DNA from: Lithodes maja
Taxonomy: Eukaryota; Arthropoda; Malacostraca; Decapoda; Lithodidae
DNA length: 64,000 nucleotides
Reading direction: 5' to 3'
Assembly (NCBI GenBank): GCA_037953745.1
Contig: JBAKBP010007430.1
Location: 36,033-100,032, forward strand
Under the pieces are notes generated by a model. That model was not told the origin of the DNA. It saw only the letters and a list, made by a program, of their open reading frames with translations, and did no database searches. Below are positions 1 through 10,829 of this stretch, in pieces (the stretch's first letter is position 1; each line of letters starts with the position of its first letter). A program made the position numbers and the translations under genes.

Positions 1-368
1 GGAAAAGGCAGAGGATGGGCTTAAAAAGACGATGAGACAGCAACGGTACGCAGAGAGAGAGCAACGGGAGGCCAAATTTAATGTAGGATGGGGGCATGAG
101 TTGTTTCGCAAACACTTGGATAGGCTTGCTCCTTCGGATATTCGTAAGTTGCAATTGGAAGACCCGGAGGTTCTTGAATGTGGTACCGGTGCTGTCGAGT
201 TGAAGGAGGACAGTGTTGCACAGTCGAGAGATGTAGCAACGAGGTACCCTGACGCGTACCCTATGAGAAATGGGTCAGCGAAGACGGTGGTCCGAGGCTT
301 GCTAGTGTATTTTTCCCGGTATGGTTACCCGCCGGAGATTCATGTTGTTTTGTTTGCTGCACGGGAGG
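1..368 (+). pseudogene. Gmr1-like Ty3/gypsy integrase remnant, part 1
   Basis: The reading frame open from base 32 carries part of the retroviral-type integrase core: an ATRYPDAYPMRN stretch followed by residues matching the same region of the larger element at 43-45 kb (ATRYPEAIPLR). Compared with that element, about 70 residues around the second catalytic aspartate (SDQGTNF in the other copy) are missing between GYPPEI and VLFAAREV, so the core is internally deleted. The 60 or so residues upstream of the core (rich in R, E, Q) are not recognised. The frame is interrupted at base 369 by a TA-flanked DNA element and resumes at base 1143. The 5' part of the element lies outside the window. Certainly non-functional. 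Confidence 0.75.
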
Positions 369-370
369 TA

Positions 371-1140
371 CAGTCAGCCCCCCCAATACGCGAGAATAGG
401 GGCGACAGGAGGCATCGCGTATTGGGAATCCGCGTATTGTGGACCTAACTTTAAATAGGAATAATTAGATATGGGTGACATCTCTCAATTATGGCCTATT
501 TTCAAAAATTTTGGCCTTATTTTCGACATTTTTGGCTCTACAGTACAGTCTATATCTTATATATAATAAGAACAATGAATAAAAATATGAAACCTTACCT
601 TAAAATTAGTAGAAGATAGGCTAGGACTAGGACTAGGACCGTAGGACTTCACGATTTTCTCCAACTTCTCCCTCCCTGACCAAATCGTACGAACAGTTTA
701 CTCTGACAAGCCTATTGCACAGTTTCCTTCTCCTTTTTTCTTGCTATCCAACACTTCCACCTTCATTTTGTGTGTTAATCTTCTTATATTGGCGTGGCAT
801 GGCGAAAAAAGTGGCAGGCACTACAAACGTTTGGTCACTCCGCACGGCTATGACGCTTGAGCGGGACTGTGGGAGGGAGGGAGGGAGGGTAAGCGGGAGG
901 GAAGGCAGGCGTATGCCCGTCTTCTTCTTTTTTCAGAGCTACTCCTGGGCCTCGCGAAACGTAGACGTGCTCGCGTATCAAGCGGGAATAGCGGATTTGG
1001 CCCCTTCTTAGCTCTCGATTCGTGTATTGTGGTACCACCTCGCGTAATTAATGTTTAATTAATTAATGTTATTTTCGAGGGGTCACTCGTGTATTAGGGT
1101 TTTCGCGAATTGTGGAATCGCGTATTGGGGGGGCTGACTG
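371..1140. mobile_element. TA-flanked non-autonomous DNA element (pogo/Tigger-like termini)
   Basis: The element starts CAGTCAGCCCCCCCAATACG and ends with the inverse of that sequence; the terminal inverted repeat is 23 bp. It is flanked by TA at 369-370 and 1141-1142. A CAG...CTG end inside a TA duplication fits the Tc1/mariner superfamily, and the CAGTCAGCC start resembles Tigger/pogo elements (established knowledge). It is 770 bp with no transposase, so a MITE. It sits inside a codon region of the Gmr1-like integrase. Internal open frames at 715-1011 and 835-1038 look like low-complexity chance ORFs. Confidence 0.85.
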
Positions 1141-1142
1141 TA

Positions 1143-2150
1143 CCTGGGGAAAGTTTGGGATTCAGCCCTAATGAGCTCGTCTTTGGACACCGTGTCAGAG
1201 GGCCTCTCCATATGGTTAAAGAAGTATGGGAGGGCGCAGAAAAACCTTGTTCTATGCTCAAGTGTGTCCTCAACAGTCGAGAACGGATGTTGCGCAGTCT
1301 GGAGTTGGCTGGCCGTAATTTGACTAGCTCTCAGGCCCTCATGAAGGACAGGTACGACCTCAAGGTTGAACTCAGGGAGTTTCACGTGGGTCAGGAGGTG
1401 TTGATTCTACTGCCCCTTGTAGGTCACCCCTTATCCGCGAAGTACACTGGTCCTTATAGGGTGGTGGAGGAGCTATCGGACCTGGTTTACTTGGTAGCCA
1501 CTCCAGACAGACGGAAGCGCAATCAGTTATGTCATGTTAATCCCATGAAGGAGTATGGGAGGCACCCCCCTGAGCCTCTCACTGTGCCTGTGATGACGTT
1601 TAGCAGTCAAGGTGGAGAAGGAGAACGGGACAGTCAAGCTCAGGTGGAGGATAACTGGAAGGATGAGAAGTTCAAATGGGCGCCTGAGTGTGAGAAGGTG
1701 TTTAGAGAAGTAAAACACCTGTTGTGCACTCACCCGATCCTCAGGGCCCCTGACTTTAGTCTACCTTTCCAACTAGCAACGGAGGCTAGTGGTGTGGGGG
1801 CTGGTGCTGTCCTTGTGGAAAAGGACGATGATGGGCTGGAGCATCCTGTTAGTTTCTGCTCGGAGAAGTACAATTCAGCCCAGGGGAGCTGCTCTGTTGT
1901 CGAGGAGGAGCTGCTGGCAATTGTACTTGCTCTGAGGCATTTCGAGGTCTGTGTTCCAGCCTATGGTCCGGTCGTTGTAGTTTACCCAGATCGTCACCCT
2001 CTCAAGTTCTTGGACCAGTTTCACAATCGGAATATGAGGCTGACCAGGTGGTCACTAAGGTTATTGGTATATAACCTGGACATACGCCATATTGCCGGTT
2101 GTGACAACGTGGTTGCAGATGGTCGTTCAAGGGTATATGATCCTGGGTAG
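1143..2150 (+). pseudogene. Gmr1-like integrase C-terminus plus RNase H remnant, part 2
   Basis: After the inserted element the frame continues with the integrase C-terminus (SLGFSPNELVFGH, then a GPY/F module near 1430-1530: SAKYTGPYRVVEELSDLVYLV). It then passes to the RT/RNase H connection (FKWAPECEKVFREVKHLL) and RNase H (ATEASGVGAGAVL, EEELLAIVLALRHFE, RHPLKFL, ADGRSR), stopping at 2150. Integrase thus lies upstream of RNase H, the order of the Gmr1-like clade, but most of the RT is deleted. The first RNase H acidic motif reads TEAS where TDAS is usual. Subtracting the 770 bp element and one TA copy joins this frame to the upstream one (772 bases, shift of one frame, as observed). Confidence 0.8.
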
Positions 2151-2604
2151 ATTGACACACGGGTAGCCTCCTGCTTTAGTTTGAATAGTATTTTGCGCTT
2201 GGTGCTTGTTGGCTCGCGGTTGTAGCCCAGCGTATTGGGTCGTAAAGCATTAGTTGAGCGTTTGGTATAGAAGAAAAAACTAGGCTTGCCCCTATAGTGC
2301 AGCCGAAATAAACAAATTAAAAACATAAAAATCAAATAAAAAAACTTTCTTTGATAGTTGAATTTTTTTCAGTATGTTATAGCAGTAATTCTGAGTTGCA
2401 CTCCTCTCAGAATGCTGGGCTAGAGAAGCTCGCTCTTGAGGAGCATAACTACATATAATTTAACCTATTGTGTTGGGAGGGTTATAATTTTGAATAAATG
2501 TTTTGTTGAAGAACTGTGCCAGATATTTTACTGCCGCTGGGTGATAGGAAGTGGAGATATAGCATGGGTTCTAACCATCAGATTTTTGTGAGCCTTGGGG
2601 CCTC
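2151..2604 (+). other. 3' untranslated part of the Gmr1-like element
   Basis: Non-coding stretch between the pol stop and the polypurine tract. It contains an A-rich patch near 2300-2345. No other recognisable feature. Confidence 0.5.
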
Positions 2605-2625
2605 TGAGAAAAATCTTTGGGGGGG
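2605..2625 (+). promoter_or_regulatory. Polypurine tract of the Gmr1-like element
   Basis: Purine-rich run ending in seven G's directly before the LTR start TGTGACG. This is the expected position of the plus-strand primer. The same arrangement (G-run, then LTR) is seen on the minus strand of the second element at 39.7 kb. Confidence 0.6.
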
Positions 2626-4418
2626 TGTGACGTTGACCACTCCGTTAGAACCGCATGGCTTGTCCTACAGTGACTCACTAGGATCGCCAGGGCAGTGGAT
2701 GGGGCTACAGTTTATGTATTAGAGTGTGCTTTATTTCATATGAAAGCTCGTGTCATGGGCAGTCCAGAAAGGCTCTTTGTTTTCGCCCATGTCAAGGCTT
2801 TATATATTTAATTGTAAAGTACAGTATATGATTTGTCATTAACTAGTAATGATAGGATCTGGGAGAGAGAGAGGGAGTAGAACAGAGTGAGAGGGGGCGC
2901 GCAGTGTTTTTTGTCCCGCTCGATGACGTCACGGCTGGCTGCCTCGCGGGGGTTGGTGGAGGGAGGTCCTTACCATGCTGTGAGCTCTTGTTAGTGGCCA
3001 GATCACTTGTAACCGCTGTTTTCCCACGCGGCTCGAGCTAGTGCGAGTATATATACTGGTTCCTCGCCACTCTCTCCCTCAGATCTGGTTTCTAGAACAC
3101 ACCCATCTTTTTGTCCCTTGCTATCTATCCCCGCTCTGCACCTGAGAATCTTTTCCTCTGCCTATCTCTCTCATTTTCTATATCTTTCACCACTTGTATT
3201 AACATTATATCCCCTCTGGTTAACTCTGCAAAATCAGCTTCATGCTGGCCAGTTGTATTGTGTGTTAAGGTCTGATATAACCTGTGTATGTTAGTTGTTA
3301 AGATAAGTGGATCACGAAGCATTGGTTGGCTTTCATATTGCCGCTTCCTATAATTATTAGTGTTCTGCTGGATTAGATAATGCTAGACTGGGAGTCTGAT
3401 ATAATAGGTATTGTTTCCTATGAGTGCTGGCTTTAGTTAAAAGCGGCACGACATACCTGAGAACTGGAGTTGATTGAGTAAATTCTAGTCTGTGTGCCAT
3501 TGAGAGTAGAGCATGCACGAATGAGGGCTTTTTGCCTATACCATTCTGCACTGTTCTAGTCTCGATTGTTTGTCTTTGAGGTACGCCAGGAGAACGCTTA
3601 ATACTTCGGTATTAAGGTTTCTCAAGAGAGCTACCCTTCATTATAACGTAATATTTGACGCACAGACTTGAGATTTGCACTAGGCTATGCAGCATGCCAT
3701 GCGCACCAGTATCTCATATCATTGACTCTAGCTAGACTTTATCAGTCACAGTAGACATTAACTATATTAACCTAATTACTCTTTTTATGCATACCCATTT
3801 ATGATTACACAAGCATTTCGCAGCCTAGTTTGATGTATTGAGACACAAACGACTTAGGCTCTTTTTGTTGATAGGAATACTGCATCGTGGCGATTATTAT
3901 TAGTGTTGTAGTGTTTAGGATATTCTTGGCTCCGACGGCATTATATATTCTGCCTTTTTGTGTGCATAGCCTGCACGAGCATTGTTCCACTGCCTGCCTT
4001 TTTGGGTTCCATTTCCGATACGAGCATCTTTATAGCATCTAACATTTAAAGAAGATTCCTTGTTAGTGTTGAAGGACTTTAGTGCACTTTCTTTCATGCA
4101 GGAGTGCCTGACATTTATTGATTAAAGTAACGTAAACTGTAACTTCTCTTACCACCTTACTTTGTATACCATAACCAAGCACCTTCGGTTATAGGTAGTA
4201 ATAGGCTGTTTTCACCTAACATTAAGCCTAGAGTAGACGCACATTTATTGAGAGTTTGATAGCCTATTATTGCATATAGAACTCTGTAGAGTATTTGTGT
4301 TCTTTGTTCACTGGGAATATACTTCAGAGGTTGGAGCTAGCGCTTTCTGTTGTAACATTTATGCCATTACTAGTCCAATGAATAAGAGCCCTGATATATA
4401 TGAACCCCAGTCGTAACA
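2626..4418 (+). repeat. 3' LTR of the first Gmr1-like element
   Basis: Begins TGTGACG right after a polypurine tract and ends TCGTAACA, giving TGT...ACA termini and 1793 bp. The minus-strand solo LTR at 41.4-43.3 kb has the same terminal motifs (TGTGACG... and ...GTCGTAACA), so both belong to one LTR group. It contains a GA-rich block near 2860-2900, a CRE-like TGACGTCA near 2924-2931 and a TATATATA box at 3048-3055. The partner 5' LTR lies outside the window. Confidence 0.7.
3048..3055 (+). promoter_or_regulatory. TATA box of the LTR promoter
   Basis: TATATATA about 420 bp into the LTR, just downstream of a GC-rich segment and upstream of a pyrimidine-rich stretch. This fits a U3/R promoter core. 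It is inferred from position only. Confidence 0.45.
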
Positions 4419-5359
4419 AAGTTTATTGGTTTTTTGCTCTTTAGAGACACAGCTCAGGCCATTGCTAAACCAATGCCCAATCCGCCGAGACGTCGGGAGG
4501 AAACTGTTAGAGTTTTTCAACAGTACCTCCTGCCGAACCCGGCGGGTTCAATTAGGGATATCCGAACAGCCTTGTTTGAGGCAGTCCGAGCCAGACAGCT
4601 TCTCAGACTCCATATGGTGCAAGGGTTGCCCGAGAATGTTTATTATAGGGTCATTTTTTCCCCAATCCTAACAGCATCTATGGTGGATTCACAGACTCAA
4701 AGAGATGTAAATATGATGCTTAGGGTGTCATCACACTAGGTTGTCTTAAGCAGCGGACACGATAATGGCCAACGACGTGCGGTGACTACCGGTTATCACA
4801 CTGTAATACCCGCTTGTTGGTTTTTTGGGTTTTCGTCCCGGCTTTTGGAAGACTACCTCGCCCCAAAAACCCCCTTTTGTAGATCTCTCTCCCTACACCG
4901 CACTCTGGTACAGGGTTCCGAGGTCTACAATTGCCCTTACATGAACACCCAGGCCGCGCCAAGGGTCATTGCTATGTTTCCGGGCTGCGTCCTGGCACAG
5001 TAGACTGGTTTTTACACCTTTGCTCCGGCGGTAACCTACCTTAAAATTGACAGGTGTCGGATATCTTCCGGCACCCGTTACACGTCACACCAACCGTAGG
5101 GGGGGGGGAGCCCGGGTCAGCGACACAGGCTGTAGTTTTAGTTTTAACAACACCCCCCCCCCCCCCCCCCCCCCCCCCCCGGGCCCGCCTACGGCCATGT
5201 TTTCGGCTTCACAGCCGGCCAAGGCCAGTGTAACCAATGTAGGGCACGCTCACAATGTGAGGGATGCGACGGGAAATCGTTCTACGGGCTGGGTGGGTGT
5301 TTTTTTATTCTCACTAGCTTAGTTAAGACTCCCGCCGGTCGTTGGCCAAGCTGTCCGAA
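4419..5359. other. Unassigned segment with poly-C tract and weak inverted repeat
   Basis: An open frame at 4434-4739 (+) encodes about 100 residues with no family I recognise. A poly-C run of about 29 bases begins near 5152. A GGCCAACGAC motif near 4768 has its inverse near 5341-5350, with partly matching flanks (CGGACA and TGTCCG), so the segment could be a decayed DNA element, but no clean target duplication was found. Confidence 0.3.
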
Positions 5360-5361
5360 TA

Positions 5362-6010
5362 CAGTCCATCCTCCTATAACGCGAGTTTAGGGGCGGCACT
5401 GCCCCTCGTGTTGTAGGAATAACACTTTAAATAGAGATAATTCTATATGGGACTGGGCCCCCCAATTTTGCCACTTTTCTGTATTTTTTTAGCTTAATAA
5501 ATATATAGGCTAGGCTATAAAACGTCCATTTCATCGGAATAACATTCACCGCCAAGCATAGTCACAGGTCTTGGTCTTGTGCACAGCTGGGGTTTGTTGT
5601 TTCGTGGACAAAATATAACCAAACGTACTGTCAGACATTAATTTATTATCAACAATTGGATATTCTTTAATGTGGGCTCTTATTACTCTACTTCCTAATA
5701 ATAGGCAAGTAAATTATAAGATCATGTTTGGATAAACAAATATACCAAATTAAATTAGAATGAAGAAACGCTACGTTGAGTGAGATGTTTCAGCTTGCCA
5801 TCAACCCAGCTGGGCCAGCTCCGAAGCTCTCTTGCCGTCGCGCTGTAGGTGGGGGGGGGGGGGGGGTTGCGCAGTAAGAGGAGGCGCCGGATTTGAAGCA
5901 CTCGGCAAGGCCATTTCGCGTTATGTTGTCGGCTCGGGTTATATGAGGTTTAGGTAATTCGGGACCCCCCCCTCGTGTTGTAGGAGCTCGTGTTATAGGA
6001 GGATGGACTG
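5362..6010. mobile_element. TA-flanked non-autonomous DNA element, second family
   Basis: Starts CAGTCCATCCTCCTATAACG and ends with its inverse; 23 of 24 terminal bases pair. Flanked by TA at 5360-5361 and 6011-6012. Length is 649 bp with no transposase. Same CAG...CTG/TA architecture as the element at 371-1140 but a different sequence, so a second family. A truncated relative of its right end is present at 21.64-21.71 kb. It contains a poly-G run near 5850-5866. Confidence 0.85.
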
Positions 6011-6012
6011 TA

Positions 6013-6799
6013 CTCTACTGTACGATGTCTGGTAACTCATTGAGTAAAACATGTTTCAACCAAGGTAAAATCGCGGTGATTCGCCATGGGTATCTGGTCA
6101 CCTAGTTGTTTAGACAGAAATGAACGAATAAGGGCACATCTTGGGTCACACGGCATAATGGGGCCCCGTGTCCCTGACACAAATAAGGAATTTTTTAGTT
6201 AACTAAGTCATACAATGAAATTTTTAGTTTAACTCCTCCATGAGGCATAGCAGGAACGTGACGACTCTCTGGTATGCAACAGGTCTTGGTCACAGGTGGC
6301 ACGGTATTTGATACAGTTCTCACCTCGTAGTAAAACTGCGGTTAAGAATGATAATTTCTTCGGGGATACACATACGGTCGGATCGAGTAATACCCTTAGG
6401 TCGTATGAGACCACCAGTAATCTTGATTACCATGCCGGCCTCTCTCCTCCTGCAGTTTCCCGGGGGTCTGGACACTCTTGCTATGCCTCCAACTTATTCT
6501 GTGTTATTCTCATCTGGTCCCCTCTCCCCGCCGGCGAGGGGGGGGGGGGGGGGAGACCAAAAAATTTCTATTTTCTGCCGCCGGTGGCATGAGTAGCTTA
6601 GGCGCTGAGAACCATTGAGGACTAGTATACTAGTAAGGGAAGATCACATTAGTCGCCTCAGTCACACTTGTCAATGCTCCACCCTCGTGGTTAGCTTGTC
6701 CCCCCATCACACGTTCTTGTGGTACTGTAAGGACCCCTCTCCGGTAGCACTGGCAGCAACCAACGTTGCTAGGCAATTGGCCTGGATAGCACATTGGTG
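6013..6799. other. Unassigned segment
   Basis: No recognisable gene or element. A poly-G run of about 15 bases lies near 6538-6553. The last part may include the 5' untranslated region of the following non-LTR element. Confidence 0.3.
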
Positions 6800-6810
6800 A
6801 GAAAATCAAG

Positions 6811-7731
6811 GTGTTGTGTGAACTATGTGGTGCGTCGGGTAGGGCATGGAATAGGCTTAGTGAAGGAAGAGAATGTAGGCCTATTTCGGAAGTTAATAAC
6901 AACCTAGAGATAGTACTAAAAAAGGTAGAGGAATTGGGAGCAGAGAATATGGCATTAAAGGAACAGCTGAAGGAATACGAAGGACGATTCAAGGAAGTGA
7001 AGGAGTCAACTGCATGGATGTTGGTAGGTAAACAGAAAGTTAAGGATTTGGAGGAAATTGTGAAAGAACAAAAGGAGGAAATGAACAAGACAAAAAAAGG
7101 TTTTGAGAGTGCAGTCGTAGGAGTCATGAAGAACAAGGAGAGTATCGTGAGGGAGGCCATGGCCAGGGATAGAGGTGTGATCATGCATGGAGATATAGAG
7201 GCTCATATAAATGATATGGAGTGAGAAAAGTGAGAGATATGGAGAAAGTGAAGGAGGTCATGAAAGCTGTTGATGTAGATGGATGTGGATGGGATGGGCA
7301 GGTGGAGGAAGTCAGTAGGATAGGTAGATATAGAAGGGGGGTGATGAGACCTATAAGGGTACAGTTTAAAACCAGGGCAGTGGCAGAGACAGTGACAAAT
7401 TTTAGTTGGAGACTAAACACAAATGAAGAACTGAAACATGTAAGATTAAAGAAGGATTTTGAGCATAGAACAAAGAAAAAAAATAAAGGAACTACAGGAA
7501 AAGGCTGATGAGGAAAATGGAAAGTTAGGTGAGGAGGATCAGAAAAAGTTTTTCTGGAGAGTGAGGGACGGGAAATTGAAGAAGTGGTTTATACGAATAG
7601 AAGGGAGAAGGAGATCTCCTGGGAGGGAAGAGAATGTGATAGAAGTTGTGGCAGAGGTGGAGAGCAGGGTGGAAGCATCTCGGGGAGAGACAGGAGAAGA
7701 AGAAGCTGCAGACACAGTACCGGTAGTGTGA
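6811..7731 (+). pseudogene. ORF1 of the CR1/L2-like element, frameshifted
   Basis: The first frame (6811-7224) is a long charged coiled coil (LEIVLKKVEELGAENMALKE and onward, E/K-rich heptads), preceded by a CELCG motif that may be the remains of a zinc-binding N-terminus. The second frame (7221-7508) resembles the RRM-like C-terminal half of CR1/L1-type ORF1 proteins (RIGRYRRGVMRPIRVQFKTR, then VRLKKDFEHR). A third frame (7459-7731) continues with RKKIKELQEKADEEN. The three pieces are consecutive, so at least two frameshifts have broken one ORF. The role would be RNA binding in the retrotransposition particle (family knowledge). Confidence 0.6.
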
Positions 7732-7784
7732 GGGGGGGAGTAGGGCACGGACAGGAGGAGCGGGATGATGTAGCTGCTGAAGGA

Positions 7785-8520
7785 ATGGTAGAAAGATTAA
7801 GGATTATGTTTGGCAATGTTGATGTGTTTACCCAGGACAAGAAAAGAGAACTGAGATGTAGGTTGCAGGATGAAGAGGAAAAACCTGATGTCATAGCCTT
7901 ACAGGAAGTAAGACCAAAAAATGCTAAAATTGAAAGGGAACTGGTGGAGTATAGTTTGGAGGGTTTTGAGTTGTACGAGAGGAATGCTATTAGAGCAGAG
8001 GTTGGAAGAGGACTGTATATTTATGTAAGAAAAGAGCTCAAGGTAAATGAGGTGGATATGAGACAGCAGTATTGTGAGTATTTGTGTATTGAAGTAAATT
8101 GTGCAAGAGGGTCAATTCTAATTGCCTCTATATATAGAAGCCCAAATAATAGTAGGGAAGAGGATGATAACCTACTGAAAGCAATGGAGGAAATAGATAA
8201 GAGAGAGAACAAATATAAGATTTTGATTGGAGATTTCAATTTGCCAAGGATCAACTGGGCAAATTGTACTACAGCGGGACAGGGTAGCCTGGAAAACAAG
8301 TTTATAGAGAAAGTGAGAGATTGTTTTTTAACGCAACATATTATAGAGATGGGACGTAGGGGAGTGTACTTGATTTGATTTTTAGCAATGAGGAGGATAT
8401 AGTAGAACATGTCAATGTGGATAGCCCTATAGGTCGTAGTGACCATGCCTGTATAAGTTTTAGTTGCAATATTAAAACAGAGAGGGATAATAGAAGCAAT
8501 ACAAAAATATATATGTATGA
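7785..8520 (+). pseudogene. Endonuclease domain of ORF2, CR1/L2-like element
   Basis: APE-type endonuclease: RLRIMFGNVDV start, DVIALQEVRP (catalytic Glu region), SIYRSPNN, LIGDFNLPRINW (Asp/Asn motif) and, in another frame after about 8370, LDLIFSNEED followed by SDHACISF (terminal His motif). The change of frame near 8370 and again near 8517 shows two frameshifts. The domain would nick target DNA to prime reverse transcription. Confidence 0.7.
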
Positions 8521-10640
8521 TAAGAGCAGATTATGAGATGCTGAGAAGGTGTTTGGACATTGACTGGGGGGAATACTTGAACGGTGAAGATGCTGAAGGA
8601 ATGTGGAGGAAGATTAGAGTCAAACTGGAGAATGCTATATCCAAATGTGTACCAGTAAGAGAATATAAGGATAAAACAAAATTGAGGAAAAGAATGAACC
8701 CAGAATTACCAATGAAAAGAAAGCTTTGGACACTGATAAGAAGAAAGAAACGATTGTGGGATAGACTAAAAGTGTTAAAAAAGAACAGGGGGTCTAGTAT
8801 AGAAGCTAAAGAAGTGGATTTGGAACGTAGACAAATAAACAATAAAATAAGGTGGGAGACAAGGAGGGGGGTGAAGGAGAGGGAGAGAGAGATTGCAAGA
8901 AACGTGAAGGATAATCCAAAAATATTCTGGAAGTACATTCAGGAAAAGTTAACAAGAAGAGTAGGTATCCCAGAACTGATGGGAGAATTGGATGGTAGGA
9001 ATAGAGCAGAAACTGATAAGGAGAAAGCAGAGGTGCTGGGGAAATACTTTGGGGAGGTACTAACAGTGGAGTCGGATGATGCAGTGCCTACTATTCCCAT
9101 CAAACAGGCACCGGCACTAGAACTAATAGAGTTTTCCCATGCTAGAATAAGAAGGGCTATAGAAAAAATGAACAGAAGTAAGTCCCCGGGACCGGATGGG
9201 ATACATCCAAGAATCATAAAGGAAGGAGGTGAGATGTTAGTAGTGCCATTTCATTTTTTATTTGAGGTATCTTTTAATACAGGACAAATCCCAATGGACT
9301 GGAGAGAGGCGAACATAACAGCTATTTTTAAGAAGGGAAAGAGAAATGACCCAGGAAATTATAGACCGGTCAGTTTGACAAGTGTTGTGTGTAAACTAAT
9401 GGAAACGGTAATTAGAGAAGGAATAATGGAGCATATGAAATCAAACCAACTTTTCAGTGGGAGACAGTTCGGATTCTTGCCGGGGAGGTCGACAGTACTA
9501 CAGCTAATTAAGGTGGTAGATGATTGGATGCAAATTCTGGAGGATGGTGATGTTATAAACGTGGCATATTGCGATTTTATGAAGGCCTTCGATAAGGTCC
9601 CACATAAAAGGTTAATAGAGAAAGTTAGAAGCTATAATATAGGGGAGAAATGTGTGAAATGGATAGAAGCCTTCTGAAAGATCGGAGACAGAGGGTGCTG
9701 GTGAATGGAATAGGCTCGGGGTGGAGGGAAATTACAAGTGGGGTACCTCAGGGATCTGTGTTGGGACCACTACTGTTCGTTATATTTATCAACGACTTAC
9801 CTGAAGTTATAACTAATGGAAGTGAGATATACCTGTATGCAGATGACACTAAGCTGTATAGAAGAGTGAGGAGTAAGGAAGATGTGGGTTTGCTTCAAGG
9901 AGATGTGGAGGGCATGAAGGGATGGTCTGAGCATTGGTTAATGCCTTTTCATCCAAAAAAATGCAAGTACTGTACATGCGGATTGGGACAAGCAACATAG
10001 ACAAGGTAGGATACAGTATGTATGAAGCGATGGAGGAAGTTAATGCAGAAAAGGATATAGGAGTAGTGATAGACAATTAGTTAAATTTCTCAGAACATTT
10101 AGCGGAAAAGAAAAACAAAGCCAATAGAATTGTAGGGCTGATAAGGAGGACATTTGTGTCACTTGACGAAGAAATATTCAGGAATCTCTATACAGCGCTG
10201 GTTATAGGCCACACCTGGAATATGCGAACCAGGTGTGGGCTCCATATATGGTAAAGGATATAGAAGCAGTGGAGAAAGTGCAGAGGAGAGCTAGCAAGCT
10301 AGTACCAACGTTGAAGAACGCGGGCTATGAGCAGAGGTTGAGGACACTGGGGCTTCCGACACTGGCATATAGGAGAAAGAGAGGGGATATGATAGAGACT
10401 TTTAAGATAGTGTCAGGAATGTATGATGAGGATGTGTGTGAAGGTATCTTCTTGATGCGGGAGGGAACAAGAACGAGAGGACACTCTAAGAAAATTTACT
10501 AAGAAAGAAATAGGCTTGAAAAGGCAAAGAACTCATTTTGTGATAGAGTGGTAAATGAGTGGAACGCACTGCCCCAGTATGTAGTCGATTCCGAATCAAT
10601 AAGGAAGTTTGAAAGTAATCTTGATAAAGCATGGTGAAGA
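8517..10640 (+). pseudogene. Reverse transcriptase of ORF2, CR1/L2-like element
   Basis: An open frame at 8517-9677 carries the N-terminal linker and RT blocks through CDFMKAFDKVPHKRL. A frameshift near 9665 moves the rest to 9650-10000, with GVPQGSVLGPLLF and the catalytic YADD. A stop interrupts near 10080, and a third piece at 10233-10502 holds the C-terminal domain (RRASKLVPTLKN, LGLPTLAYRR); its tail (RVVNEWNALPQYVV, FESNLDKAW) is in yet another frame, ending near 10637. Catalytic residues are present but no continuous protein can be made. Confidence 0.75.
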
Positions 10641-10829
10641 CAAGATTTGAAGTTTGATTATAAAGCAAAAATACAGAATAGTAAAAATGTTGCGTCTGCT
10701 ACCGCCGCCGTCAACACCGTGAACGACCGCAGCAGTGCAAGTACTGGCATTGAGCTGGATACACAGGCCTAGTTTTGCCTTTTTCCAGAGGATCTACTGT
10801 AATAAACTGTAAGAATAGCAAGGCCCTGG

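Larger units (their letters stand above)
6800..10825 (+). mobile_element. CR1/L2-like non-LTR retrotransposon, degenerate
   Basis: A two-ORF non-LTR element: ORF1 with coiled coil, then an ORF with apurinic-type endonuclease and reverse transcriptase, then a 3' UTR of about 190 bases. The RT shows the jockey/CR1-group signatures (SPGPDGIHPRIIKEGG, GVPQGSVLGPLLF, LYADDTKLY and a C-terminus with VQRRASKL). Several frameshifts break it, so it is inactive. The exact ends are uncertain; the 3' end is placed after a TGTAATAAACTGTAAGAATA stretch. Confidence 0.7.

Noticed and set aside
5152..5180. Homopolymer runs (poly-C, poly-G, poly-T) as functional elements
   Set aside because: Such runs occur at many places here and are prone to assembly error; only the poly-C next to the hypermutation edge is noted for context.
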